Shown one piece after another: positions 24,651 through 33,006 of a stretch of DNA of 64,000 nucleotides. Numbering within the stretch: the first letter of the stretch is position 1; each line of letters opens with the position of its first letter. Below the pieces are notes generated by a model. That model saw nothing but the letters and a program-made list of their open reading frames with translations, made no database searches and had not been told where the DNA came from. Source of the DNA: Sphingobium sp. TCM1 (GTDB taxonomy: Bacteria > Pseudomonadota > Alphaproteobacteria > Sphingomonadales > Sphingomonadaceae); the NCBI RefSeq assembly GCF_001650725.1, contig NZ_LXVX01000011.1, positions 275,701 to 339,700 of the forward strand. Reading direction: 5' to 3'. A program made the translations under genes and the position numbers.

Positions 24651-26347
24651 GCGACCTGATCGCCGCGCTGCGCGTGATCGTCGGGCCGCGCCATGTGCTG
24701 ACGGGCACGCAGGCGACGGCGCGCTATCGCCATGGCTATCGCACCGGCTCGGGCGCGGCGCTGGCGGTCGTGCGACCGGGCAGTCTCGTCGAACAATGGC
24801 GCGTGGCGCAGGCCTGCGTGGCCGCCGACGTGTCGATCATCATGCAGGCGTCCAACACCGGACTGACCGGAGGGTCGACCCCCGATGGCGAGGATTATCC
24901 CGGCGGCTGCGTCATCATCAGCACCACGCGGATCGCCGGGCTGCACCTGATCGGCGATGGGCGGCAGGCGATCTGCCTGCCGGGCACCACGCTCCATGCC
25001 CTGGAAAAGGCGCTGGCGCCGCTGGGCCGGGAACCGCATTCAGTGATCGGCTCCTCCTGCTTCGGCGCATCGGTGGTCGGCGGCGTGTGCAACAATTCGG
25101 GCGGTTCGCTGGTGCAGCGGGGGCCGGCCTTCACCCAGTTGAGCCTTCATGCCGTGGTCGGCGGGGACGGGACGCTGCGGCTGGTCAACCATCTGGGCGT
25201 TGCGCTGGGCAATGATCCCGAAGAGATGCTGCGGCGGCTGGAACAGGGCGATTTCGACGAAGGGGACGTGGACCCGGCGGTGGATCGCTGGGCGCATGAT
25301 CGCGCCTACGCCACGCATGTCCGCGACATAGACAGCGAGACGCCGGCCCGCTTCAACGCCGACAGCCGCTGCCTGTTCGAGGCGGCGGGCAGTGCGGGCA
25401 AGCTGATCGTCTTTGCCGTGCGGCTTGATACCTTCGCGAAGGAGGAAGGGGCGGCGACCTTCTATATCGGCACCAATGATCCGGCGGAACTGACGGCGAT
25501 CCGCCGTGCAATCCTGGGCCATTTCGCCACGCTACCGATCGCGGGCGAATATATGCACCGGGATGCGTTCGACATCGCCGACCGTTATGGCAAGGATATG
25601 TTCGTCGCGATCGAGCGGCTGGGAACGGACCGGTTGCCGAGGCTCTTCGCGCTAAAGTCGCGCGTGGACGGGATGCGCTTTCTGGGCGAGGGTTTCAGCG
25701 ATCGGATGATGCAGCGGATCGGACGGCTTCTGCCCGATCATCTGCCGCCCGAGATGCGGCACTATCGCGACCGCTTCGCCCATCATCTGCTGCTCAAGAT
25801 GCCGCGACTGGCTTTGGCGGAAACGCGCGCACTCTTGTCAAATCTGCTGGCCGAGGGCGAGGGCGATTATTTCGAATGTACGCCCGAATTGGCGGCCAAG
25901 GCATTCCTCCATCGCTTCGTGACCGCAGGGGCCGCGGTGCGCTATCGCGCGGTGCATCGCGAACAGGTGGAAGACATCGTCCCGCTGGACGTAGCCCTGC
26001 CGCGCAACATGCTGGACTGGCAGGAGGTCTTGCCCCCCGACCTCGCGGCGCAGAGCATCCACAGCCTCTATTACGGCCATTTCCTCTGCCATGTGTTCCA
26101 TCAGGACTATATCGTCCGCAAGGGCGTCGATCCGTTGGCGTTCGAGCATCGGCTATGGGCGCTGCTCGACGATCGCGGCGCGGAATATCCCGCGGAGCAT
26201 AATGTCGGCCATCTCTACCGGGCCAAGCCTGCGCTGGAGGGTTTCTATCGACATATCGATCCGCGCAACCAGTGCAATCCGGGGATCGGCCACACGACGC
26301 GCGATCGTCACTGGGGCGACGAACAGAAGGAGACGGCCGGTTCATGA
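24647..26347 (+). CDS. dld: FAD-dependent, quinone-linked D-lactate dehydrogenase
   Basis: This 566-residue protein is close in size to E. coli Dld (about 571), a peripheral membrane respiratory enzyme that oxidises D-lactate to pyruvate and passes electrons to quinone. The FAD-binding PCMH-type domain covers roughly residues 30-215 (MQASNTGLTGGSTP and SSCFGASVVGGVCNNSGGSLVQ), followed by the substrate and Dld membrane-binding domains, with HHLLLKMPRLAL and GHLYRAKPALEGFYRHIDPRNQCNPG near the end. It is third in a chain of 4-bp overlaps with nagA and the kinase. Its place in an amino-sugar operon is explained by MurQ, whose reaction releases D-lactate. Confidence 0.92.
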   Translation: MSDLIAALRVIVGPRHVLTGTQATARYRHGYRTGSGAALAVVRPGSLVEQWRVAQACVAADVSIIMQASNTGLTGGSTPDGEDYPGGCVIISTTRIAGLHLIGDGRQAICLPGTTLHALEKALAPLGREPHSVIGSSCFGASVVGGVCNNSGGSLVQRGPAFTQLSLHAVVGGDGTLRLVNHLGVALGNDPEEMLRRLEQGDFDEGDVDPAVDRWAHDRAYATHVRDIDSETPARFNADSRCLFEAAGSAGKLIVFAVRLDTFAKEEGAATFYIGTNDPAELTAIRRAILGHFATLPIAGEYMHRDAFDIADRYGKDMFVAIERLGTDRLPRLFALKSRVDGMRFLGEGFSDRMMQRIGRLLPDHLPPEMRHYRDRFAHHLLLKMPRLALAETRALLSNLLAEGEGDYFECTPELAAKAFLHRFVTAGAAVRYRAVHREQVEDIVPLDVALPRNMLDWQEVLPPDLAAQSIHSLYYGHFLCHVFHQDYIVRKGVDPLAFEHRLWALLDDRGAEYPAEHNVGHLYRAKPALEGFYRHIDPRNQCNPGIGHTTRDRHWGDEQKETAGS

Positions 26348-27204
26348 CCTTTTACTTGGGCATCGACGCCGGCGGCAGCAATTGCCGGGCGCGCCTGATC
26401 GCGGCGGATGGCACGGTGATCGGCACGGGACAGGGCGGGACCGCCAATGCGCGGATCGGGCTGGAGGCGCTATACGAGACGTTGCGCGCTGTGTCCGAAC
26501 AGGCGACGACCGCAGCCGGGCTATCGACGGAGCAGGTTGCAACCATTCGTGCGGGCATGGGCATCGCCGGCATCTCGCGCCCCGGCGTGCGTGATGCGCT
26601 GCGGGACTTCGCGTTTCCCTTTGCCTCGGTCACTTATGAAACCGACGCCTTCATCGCCAATCTGGGTGCCCATGGCGGTGCGGACGGCGCGATCCTGATC
26701 CTGGGCACCGGCAGCATCGCTCAGGTGCGCGCAGGCGGTCGGGATTTCACCATCGGCGGCTATGGCTTTCCTATCTCCGACGAAGGGAGCGGCGCGGCGC
26801 TGGGCCTCAGCGCCATGCGCCATGCGCTGCGCGCGCTCGACGGGCGGACGCAGGCGACGCCGTTGAGCCGCGCCGTGACGGACCGCTTCGGCCATGACAC
26901 GGCGCAGGCCATCGGCTGGATGGATCAGGCAAGCCCGAGGGATTATGGCAGCTTCGCGCCGTTGGTGATGGATTATGCCGAAGCGGGCGACGCCATCGCG
27001 CGATCGATCGTCGAGGATGCGGTGGCGCATGTCGAGCGCTTCATCGAGACGATCTTCGAGCGCGGCGCGAGCCGCTGCACGCTGGTCGGCGGCCTTGCCC
27101 CGCGAATGCGCCCCTGGCTCAAGGCGCGGACGGTGGCGCGGCTCAGCCCTATGCTGGGCGACCCGCTGGACGGGGCGCTCCATCTGGCGGGCTTTCGCGG
27201 CTAG
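26344..27204 (+). CDS. BadF/BadG-type N-acetylglucosamine / N-acetylmuramic acid kinase (NagK or MurK-like)
   Basis: This 286-residue protein has the actin-like ATPase fold of the BadF/BadG/BcrA/BcrD family. It has the phosphate-1 loop YLGIDAGGSNCRARL at the N-terminus, ILILGTGSIAQV for phosphate-2 and TLVGGLAPRM near the C-terminus. Kinases of this family in cell-wall recycling operons phosphorylate GlcNAc, and some (MurK) also MurNAc. Because murQ is present and no separate MurNAc kinase or anmK is seen in the window, a dual-specificity enzyme is likely. It ends the nagB-II operon, overlapping dld by 4 bp. Its TAG stop is the first part of a palindromic intergenic repeat. Confidence 0.82.
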   Translation: MTFYLGIDAGGSNCRARLIAADGTVIGTGQGGTANARIGLEALYETLRAVSEQATTAAGLSTEQVATIRAGMGIAGISRPGVRDALRDFAFPFASVTYETDAFIANLGAHGGADGAILILGTGSIAQVRAGGRDFTIGGYGFPISDEGSGAALGLSAMRHALRALDGRTQATPLSRAVTDRFGHDTAQAIGWMDQASPRDYGSFAPLVMDYAEAGDAIARSIVEDAVAHVERFIETIFERGASRCTLVGGLAPRMRPWLKARTVARLSPMLGDPLDGALHLAGFRG

Positions 27205-27307
27205 AGCATCTTGCGCAAAAGTGGGCACCGGTTTTGCGAAAAACCGATGCGACAACAAACATCTAGAGCGCGCGTCCTCCGTTCAATTTAATGCAGCGCG
27301 CTCTAGA
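27202..27307. repeat. Compound palindromic intergenic repeat (two hairpins) between nagK-like gene and tenA
   Basis: The first unit starts at TAGAGCATC and folds with GCATC 27206-27210 against GATGC 27246-27250 and CGCAAAA 27214-27220 against TTTTGCG 27232-27238; this resembles the short palindromic repeats scattered through alphaproteobacterial genomes. The second unit has perfect 12-bp arms (TCTAGAGCGCGC at 27262-27273 and GCGCGCTCTAGA at 27296-27307). Both convergent genes use TAG stops within the element (27202-27204 and 27303-27305). No transposase is encoded, so it is a miniature, non-autonomous element and probably doubles as a terminator. Confidence 0.7.
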
Positions 27308-27965
27308 TCGGCCAGCTTTCGCGCCGATAGGCGGAATCCCAGAACATCCATTCATAGCGGGTCGCCATGCGGAAGGCCTGCGCCATGGCGTCACGCAGCA
27401 GAGCGGGCGCTGTTTCCGCCGCCTGGTCGACCAGTGCGCGGACGCGGGCGGTCGCCTCGCCAAAACCCGGATCGGCATAGGTATCGATCCAGGGCGCATA
27501 GGGATTGGGGCTGGCGGCGCGCGGCTTGATGGCGCAGCCAACCTCCCAATAGACCCAGAAACAGGGAAGAATACCGGCAATCAGTTCCTCGTAACTGCGC
27601 GTCGCCGCCAGCGTCATCAGATAGCCGGTATAATTCTGGCAGGCCGGGCTGGGCGCGCTGGCCCGTGCCATGTCGGGTGTGACGCCGAACTGCGCGAAAA
27701 AGGCCTGGTGCAGCGCTTCCTCCACCTGCACCGCGACCTTGGCGCCGTCGGAAAATTCCAGGCGGCCTGTGGCCGTCGGCGCGCGCGCGGCGGCGATCGC
27801 CAGCACCCGCGCATATTCGGCGAGATAGAGGCTGTCCTGCACGATATAATGACGGAAACTTTCGGGTGGCAGCGTGCCCTGCGCCAGTTCCTCCAGGAAG
27901 GGCTGCGTCAGGATCGCCTGGCGCAGCGGCGCCACATCGGCCCAGATTTCGTCGCAAAATCCCAT
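27303..27965 (-). CDS. tenA: TenA-family aminopyrimidine aminohydrolase / thiaminase II
   Basis: This is a 220-residue all-helical protein of the TenA family, which salvages thiamine breakdown products by hydrolysing aminopyrimidines to HMP. The family motifs are present: FRHYIVQDSLYL near residue 40, the catalytic-type Cys in ACQNYTGYLM, and the C-terminal Glu in RYEWMFWDSAY. It follows a TonB receptor 11 bp downstream on the same strand and is therefore under the TPP riboswitch at 30135-30242, which confirms the thiamine connection. The start ATG 27965 gives the normal TenA length. Its final codon and stop lie inside the palindromic repeat. Confidence 0.92.
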   Translation of the reverse strand: MGFCDEIWADVAPLRQAILTQPFLEELAQGTLPPESFRHYIVQDSLYLAEYARVLAIAAARAPTATGRLEFSDGAKVAVQVEEALHQAFFAQFGVTPDMARASAPSPACQNYTGYLMTLAATRSYEELIAGILPCFWVYWEVGCAIKPRAASPNPYAPWIDTYADPGFGEATARVRALVDQAAETAPALLRDAMAQAFRMATRYEWMFWDSAYRRESWPI

Positions 27966-27976
27966 GGCGTGCTCCT

Positions 27977-30127
27977 TCAGAAGCGCAGGCTGGCGCTGGC
28001 GCCGAACTGACGCCCGCTATTGATCGTGAAACTGTCATAGGGACCGCCCGGCCCCAGCCCCAGCAGCAGCGGCAATTGCTGCTGGCCGAAGGCGGAGATC
28101 GCCCAGCGGCGGTCGAACAGATTTTTCGCCCAGAGTTCCAGCGTCCAGTCCTGCACGCTCACCCCGACCCGGCCGTCAACCGATATATAACCGGGTGAGT
28201 ATAGGATATTGTCGATCTCGAAATCCACTCGGGAGACGTAGGTGGCGGACAAGCGCGCATCGACCGTGGCCGCACCGGCCGCTCCGCGCCAGCCGACGCC
28301 CCCATTCGCCGTCCAGTCGGGCGCGTTGGGCGTGCGCTTGCCGCTCATGTCGACGATCGCCGGTTCGCCCGGCTCGAGGGTGGGATTGGGGGTCAGGTAA
28401 CGCCCGGTGCGGCTGTGGGTCCAGGCCAGCCCGCCGTCGACGCGGAAGCCCGCGCCCAGCGCCACATCGGCCGACGCCTCGATTCCATGGACATTGACCT
28501 GCGGGACGGACAGCACCACAGAATTGCCGAGGAATACGGTATTCTGGAAATTGTCATAGTCGGTGACGAAGCCCGCCAGCGTCGCACGAACACGGCCGTC
28601 GCTGCTCTGTGCCTTGATGCCAGCCTCGACCGACCGGGTGGTTTCGGCCTTGAAGTCCGCCTGCCACACATCCGTCGGGCCGGGCAGGGGATTGAAGCCG
28701 CCCGCCTTGAAGCCCACCGCGCCGGTCACATAGGCGGTCAGGTCTGCCGAAGGGCGCCAGGCAATCGACAGCTTTGGCTGCCATTTGTCGAAGGTGCGGG
28801 CGCGGGCCGCTAGCAGCGCGCCGCTGGCCGTGCCCACCGTGTCCTCCCTGCGCCGGTCGCGGTCGTAGCGCAACGCGGCCGTGAGTTCGACGCGGGGCAG
28901 CAGGTCGTAGCTTGCCTGGCCGAAAATCCCGACCTGGCTGGACCGGGTTTCCGCCCGCAGGGCCTCGCCGCCGAACAGCAGCGGTCCGAAATCGTCGGTC
29001 CGTTCGCGCTCCAGCCGCTGGAAGAAAAGGCCGACATGCCAGCGTAACGGCGACGCAGCGCGCGATGTCAGGCGCAATTCGCTGGTCCAGGCCTTGATAT
29101 CAACCGGTTGGGCGATGGGTTGAATACCGTCCGGGAAGAAGGGTACGCCGTTCAGCGTGATCGGCGTGTCATTGCGGAAATCCAGTTCCTCAACAAAATC
29201 CTTGTGATATTCATCATAGCCGCCAGTCCAGCTGAGCAGAAGGGTATCGCCCAGTTCCTGCTCATAGCTGGCCTGCGCGCCCCACCACTGCCGATCGGCG
29301 CGCCCTTCGAAATCGCCGAAGGGATTGGTCAGCGCCTTGCCCGAGAGGCGACCGCCATAAAGGCCGGTGACATTGCCGGATGAAATATAGGCCGCGCCGC
29401 CTTCCTCATCGGCCCAGCCGAGGCGCAGCTTCAGCGTCGCCGTTTCGGTCAGCGCCACCTTCGCCTTCAGCCGCAGGTTGCGGCTGATCGCGCCGTCGAC
29501 CTTCTTGTCCAGATAGCTGTTTCGGATGAAGCCATCGCTGTTGCGGTAGGAGCCGGAAAGGCGCAGTTGCACCTGCTCGGAAACCGGCGCATTGACCACT
29601 CCGTCGGCAGTCCAGGTGAAGCCATTGCCGATCCCGATCGCCGCTTCGCCGCCCCAGTCCGGTCCCGGATCATTGGTCGCGATGTTGATCGCGCCGCCCG
29701 AGGCCGAGCGGCCGAACAGGGCGCCTTGCGGACCCTTCAATATCTCGATCCGGGCCATGTCATAGGGACGCAAGGTGAAGAGCTCTGAATCCGGCAGCGC
29801 CAGCCCGTCGACGATCATCGCAATGGAGGGCGACTGGTTGCGATTGGTGGACACGCCGCGAATCGAGATCAGGTTGGTTCCGGGGTCCTGGTCGTTTATC
29901 AGGAAGATGCCGGGCGTTGCTGCGATAATATCATCGATCGTGGTGAGCTTGCGTGCGATGATGTCGGCCGGGCCGAAGACGGTGACGCTGTCCGGCACGG
30001 CGATCGCCGCTTCCTCGCGCCCGCGCGCCGTCACGGTGATGCTCGCGTCCGCGGCACGGGTTGCGGACGGCATGGCGCAGGCAAGGGAGATCGCGCAGAT
30101 GGATGCAGTGGTGACGTAACGCTTCAT
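27977..30127 (-). CDS. TonB-dependent receptor for thiamine or a thiamine-related compound
   Basis: This is a 716-residue outer-membrane receptor with a signal peptide (MKRYVTTASICAISLACAMP, cleavage near ATRAA). The plug contains ITVTARGREEAAIAVPDSV, LISIRGVSTNRNQ and MARIEILKGPQGALFGRSASGG; the barrel ends in GASASLRF with the terminal Phe needed for assembly. A TPP riboswitch directly precedes the start codon and tenA follows in the same transcript. TPP-controlled TonB receptors have been predicted by comparative genomics to bring thiamine across the outer membrane; degradation products that TenA uses are an alternative substrate. No inner-membrane thiamine transporter is seen in the window. 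Confidence 0.85.
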   Translation of the reverse strand: MKRYVTTASICAISLACAMPSATRAADASITVTARGREEAAIAVPDSVTVFGPADIIARKLTTIDDIIAATPGIFLINDQDPGTNLISIRGVSTNRNQSPSIAMIVDGLALPDSELFTLRPYDMARIEILKGPQGALFGRSASGGAINIATNDPGPDWGGEAAIGIGNGFTWTADGVVNAPVSEQVQLRLSGSYRNSDGFIRNSYLDKKVDGAISRNLRLKAKVALTETATLKLRLGWADEEGGAAYISSGNVTGLYGGRLSGKALTNPFGDFEGRADRQWWGAQASYEQELGDTLLLSWTGGYDEYHKDFVEELDFRNDTPITLNGVPFFPDGIQPIAQPVDIKAWTSELRLTSRAASPLRWHVGLFFQRLERERTDDFGPLLFGGEALRAETRSSQVGIFGQASYDLLPRVELTAALRYDRDRRREDTVGTASGALLAARARTFDKWQPKLSIAWRPSADLTAYVTGAVGFKAGGFNPLPGPTDVWQADFKAETTRSVEAGIKAQSSDGRVRATLAGFVTDYDNFQNTVFLGNSVVLSVPQVNVHGIEASADVALGAGFRVDGGLAWTHSRTGRYLTPNPTLEPGEPAIVDMSGKRTPNAPDWTANGGVGWRGAAGAATVDARLSATYVSRVDFEIDNILYSPGYISVDGRVGVSVQDWTLELWAKNLFDRRWAISAFGQQQLPLLLGLGPGGPYDSFTINSGRQFGASASLRF

Positions 30128-30134
30128 GGTCCCT

Positions 30135-30242
30135 ATTCCTCCGCCGGTGTGAACCGGATCAGGTTCTCGGGTCCGCGGCCTAGACGCCCCCTGCGCCCGA
30201 TCCGCGTCTCAGCCCTGACTGCGCCAGGACACCCCGTGGGTT
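30135..30242 (-). ncRNA. TPP (THI-box) riboswitch
   Basis: Read on the minus strand, the leader contains the ordered conserved blocks of the TPP aptamer: CACGGGGTG, then GGGCTGAGACG, ACCCG, GAACCTGATCCGGTT and CACACCGGCGGAGGAAT. The last block carries the ribosome binding site (GGAGGAA), 8 bases before ATG 30127. Ligand binding should therefore hide the translation start directly, with no separate anti-terminator required. It controls the TonB receptor and tenA. Confidence 0.93.
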
Positions 30243-30410
30243 GACTGTGCCGCCGCGCCTATGCGTTCGGCCCGCCGGCGTCAAATGCTTCCGTCCTCGC
30301 CTTGTCATGCCGGCCGCCCGATGGGCCAGGCCGGAAGCCTGTCGCTGCGGCGTTTCCTGCTGAACCGCCACGGAAATTCGATCATCCATGGCGTGCCGGG
30401 CCTGAAATCC

Positions 30411-30432
30411 GCGCTATCCGATCGGATAGCGC
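30411..30432. promoter_or_regulatory. Perfect 22-bp palindrome upstream of the porin gene
   Basis: GCGCTATCCGA at 30411-30421 is followed without spacer by its exact complement TCGGATAGCGC (30422-30432). It lies 66 bp upstream of the OprB-like start in the 256-bp gap after the TPP riboswitch, and is the longest perfect spacerless palindrome found in the window. An operator for a dimeric repressor is the most likely role. Confidence 0.6.
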
Positions 30433-30498
30433 CCGCCTACTGTACGTCACCATGATGTCGAAGGCCCACAACCCCGTCCCGCCCATGGAGCGACTGAC

Positions 30499-31727
30499 AT
30501 GATCGGCGCGGCACTACTGCTGGCTGCTGCGGCCGCCGCGCCCGCGACCGAGGCAACGATGGACGCCGGCGCAATCAGCCCGCGGATCACGCCGATCCGG
30601 CCACATTCGCATATCCATGCCGGGGAACATGCGCCCGGTGAGGGGCCGATCGTCTTCGACCTCAGCTATAGCAGCGACATCATGGGCACGGTGGCGGGCG
30701 GATTGAAGCGGCGCGCCCGCTATCTCGACAATCTCGACCTTGTAATGGAAGTCGACCTGGAGGAATTGGTCGGCTGGCGCGGAGCCGAGATGCATGTCTA
30801 CGGCCTCTACAATAATGGCCAGTCCATTTCGGAGGTGGTGGGCGACGCCCAGATGGTCAGCGAAATGGAGGCCAATGCCCAGGCGTTCAAGCTCTACGAA
30901 GCCTGGATCGACCAGATGCTGGCGCCCAACCTGTCGGTGCGCGCGGGCATCTATGACCTCAATTCCGAATTCGATATGCTGGAAACGGCAACCCTTTTCG
31001 TCGGCGGCGCGCATGGCATGGGCAGCGACATCGGCATGTCGGGCCGCAACGGCCCCTCGATCTTCCCCGCAACGGGCCTTGCCGCGCGCGTCCTCTACCG
31101 GCCGGCGGAGGGCTGGGCGGTGCGAGCGGCGGTGCTCGATGGCGTGCCCGGCAACCCCGACCATCCGTCCCGCACCAGCATCCGGCTTGGCAAGGGGGAG
31201 GGCGCGCTGCTGATCGGCGAAGTGGAAGCGCCGGTCGCCGGCGGTCGTCTGCTCATCGGCCATTGGCGCTACACATCCTCCTTCGAACGGTTCGACGGCG
31301 TGACGGCCGACGGCGTGACGGCCGACGGCAACGACGGCTTCTATCTGCGGGGCGAAAAGACGCTGGCCGAGGATGGTGATCGGAAGGTCGACGGCTTCTT
31401 CCGCCTCGGCATCGCCGACAAGAATTCAACATGTTCGATCGCTTCGCCAGCGCAGGGATCAAGCTGGGCGGCTGGGTCGGCGGGCGGCCGGACGACGAGA
31501 TCGGCTTTGCCGTCATCGGCGCCTTCACCTCGCCCGAATATCGCCGCGCGAATGACTCCGAGCGGGCGGAGATGGTAGCGGAGGCGACCTATCGTGCGCC
31601 ACTGACGTCCTGGCTGACGGTCCAGCCGAACCTGCAATATGTCCGCAATCCGTCTGCCGATCCGACGATCGACGATGCCTGGGTGCTGGGACTGCGTGTC
31701 GAAATGGCGTTCCGCCTGATCGACTGA
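30499..31727 (+). pseudogene. OprB-like carbohydrate porin, interrupted by one frameshift
   Basis: The gene encodes an exported porin of the carbohydrate-selective OprB type: signal-like start MIGAALLLAAAAAAPATEATM, then beta-barrel segments such as YNNGQSISEVVGDAQMVSE, AWIDQMLAPNLSVRAGIYDLNSEFD and TGLAARVLYRP. The first frame is good to GIADKN at about 31425, then turns to low-complexity sequence. The barrel resumes in the +2 frame as FNMFDRFASAGIKLGGWVGG and runs to a normal C-terminal strand VLGLRVEMAF. The net change is one missing base near 31422-31427. Just before, the block GVTAD is tandemly repeated (15-bp direct repeat near 31300-31329). Either the gene is broken or the sequence has an error; the rest is well conserved. 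Confidence 0.7.
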
Positions 31728-32840
31728 TCAGTCGCAACGCGGGCCCTTCCTCCGGGGTGCCGCCACCCAGGCCAGCGCATTGTCCAGCATCCGACTATAT
31801 CTCGGATCGGTGTAGGTTTCGGGCCGATGTCCGATCGCTGAGTAGAAGACCCGGCCCTTGCCGACGCAGCGGCTCCACGCGATCGGATGGTCGCCCATGA
31901 TGAGCGCCGCGCCCGGCTGATAGCTTTTCTCGTCAAGCGTCGCGACGATCCGCGCGCCGGTCGCGCGGGGGTTGGCGCGGAAACTATACCATTCATCCTT
32001 CATGATCCATTGATCGGGCAATCCCTGCGCGACCGGATGGGAACCGTCCTCGATCATGATCCGCCCATCCTGGAACTGCGGGTTCATCGGGTGGCCGGCG
32101 AAGCGTGCGCCGATTAGCGTGTCCGCATACCAGGGCCAGAAGGTCGCGGGATCGCCCGAGGAGCCATGCACGCCCACGAAGCCGCCGCCTTGCTCGATAT
32201 AGTCCCGAAACGCCTGCCGCTGAGACAGAGTGAGGACGTCGCCGCTGACATTGTTCCAGATGACCGCGTCGAACTGCCGCAGAGTCTGCGCATTCATCGC
32301 CCCGCCCTTGTCGGTGACGGCGATCGCCCATCCCCGGCGCGCCGCAAGGTCGACAAATGCCGATCGCGCCGCCTCCACCGACGGACCATCGCGAAAGCCG
32401 GTCATCTTCTCGAACAACAGCAGGCGGGGCCGACCCGCCGGCAGCGTGAAGGTCGGCCGGTCGTCATCATAGCGGGCGCAGCGGACCTGCCCGTCCTGTG
32501 CCGTTACCGGTAGCCGCCGTAGCGCCGCATCGGCGCGCGCGACCTGAGCGGCGGGCACCCGCCCGGAAGCCACCATCTCGTCCAGAGTCAGGATCGCGGC
32601 GAAGGTTGGCGCCTGGGTAGTAAAGAAGCGTGGCGGCAGCGCCTTGAAAAGATCGGGAACATCGCGTTCCAGGACCGCCTTTGCCTGAGGGCTGAGCAGG
32701 ATGTCGACGATCGGCAACGCTTGCGAAAAAGGCGCATCGCGAAACGGGCAGTCGATCGCTGCGGCCTGCGCTGCCTTGAACGGCAACAAGCTCAAGCCCC
32801 ACGCAGCCAGCAGCAACGCCATCGCCTTTTTGCGCCTCAT
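31728..32840 (-). CDS. Exported ThuA-like protein (trehalose-utilization-type domain)
   Basis: This is a 370-residue protein from ATG 32840, six bases after AGGAGAGG; an ATG two codons upstream touches the ribosome binding site and is less likely. Residues 1-26 form a signal peptide. The first 120 residues are unassigned (with conserved-looking Cys at CPFRDAPF and VRCARYD). The ThuA domain follows: RLLLFEKMTGFRDGPSVEAA, FDAVIWNNVSGDVLT, GGGFVGVHGSSGD, AGHPMNPQFQDG and KGRVFYSAIGHRPETY, a class-I glutamine-amidotransferase-like fold without the usual nucleophile. Such proteins accompany sugar and polysaccharide genes; the reaction is not established. It is divergent from a rhamnogalacturonan lyase and directly abuts the porin gene. 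Confidence 0.75.
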   Translation of the reverse strand: MRRKKAMALLLAAWGLSLLPFKAAQAAAIDCPFRDAPFSQALPIVDILLSPQAKAVLERDVPDLFKALPPRFFTTQAPTFAAILTLDEMVASGRVPAAQVARADAALRRLPVTAQDGQVRCARYDDDRPTFTLPAGRPRLLLFEKMTGFRDGPSVEAARSAFVDLAARRGWAIAVTDKGGAMNAQTLRQFDAVIWNNVSGDVLTLSQRQAFRDYIEQGGGFVGVHGSSGDPATFWPWYADTLIGARFAGHPMNPQFQDGRIMIEDGSHPVAQGLPDQWIMKDEWYSFRANPRATGARIVATLDEKSYQPGAALIMGDHPIAWSRCVGKGRVFYSAIGHRPETYTDPRYSRMLDNALAWVAAPRRKGPRCD

Positions 32841-32901
32841 GACCATCCTCTCCTCTTATGGCTATGGCCAGCCTAATCGCCCGTCCCCGGCCTGGGAAGG
32901 T

Positions 32902-32933
32902 CATATATATCCCATAATGCGGGATGATATATG
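32902..32933. promoter_or_regulatory. AT-rich imperfect inverted repeat between thuA-like and PL11 genes
   Basis: CATATATATCCC and GGGATGATATATG face each other across ATAATGC; the arms match except for one unpaired base. The block is the most AT-rich part of the divergent promoter region and lies 74 bp before the lyase start. It is a candidate operator for both genes. Confidence 0.4.
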
Positions 32934-33006
32934 TAAATATGGAACGCTATTGCTGCGTCCATGTACTCGATCTATAGCTGCCACCAAAGAGGAGAGAGGA
33001 GCGGCT

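Noticed and set aside
27202..27307. Insertion sequence between the kinase gene and tenA
   Set aside because: Only two short palindromes, no transposase and no target duplication seen; kept as a miniature repeat.
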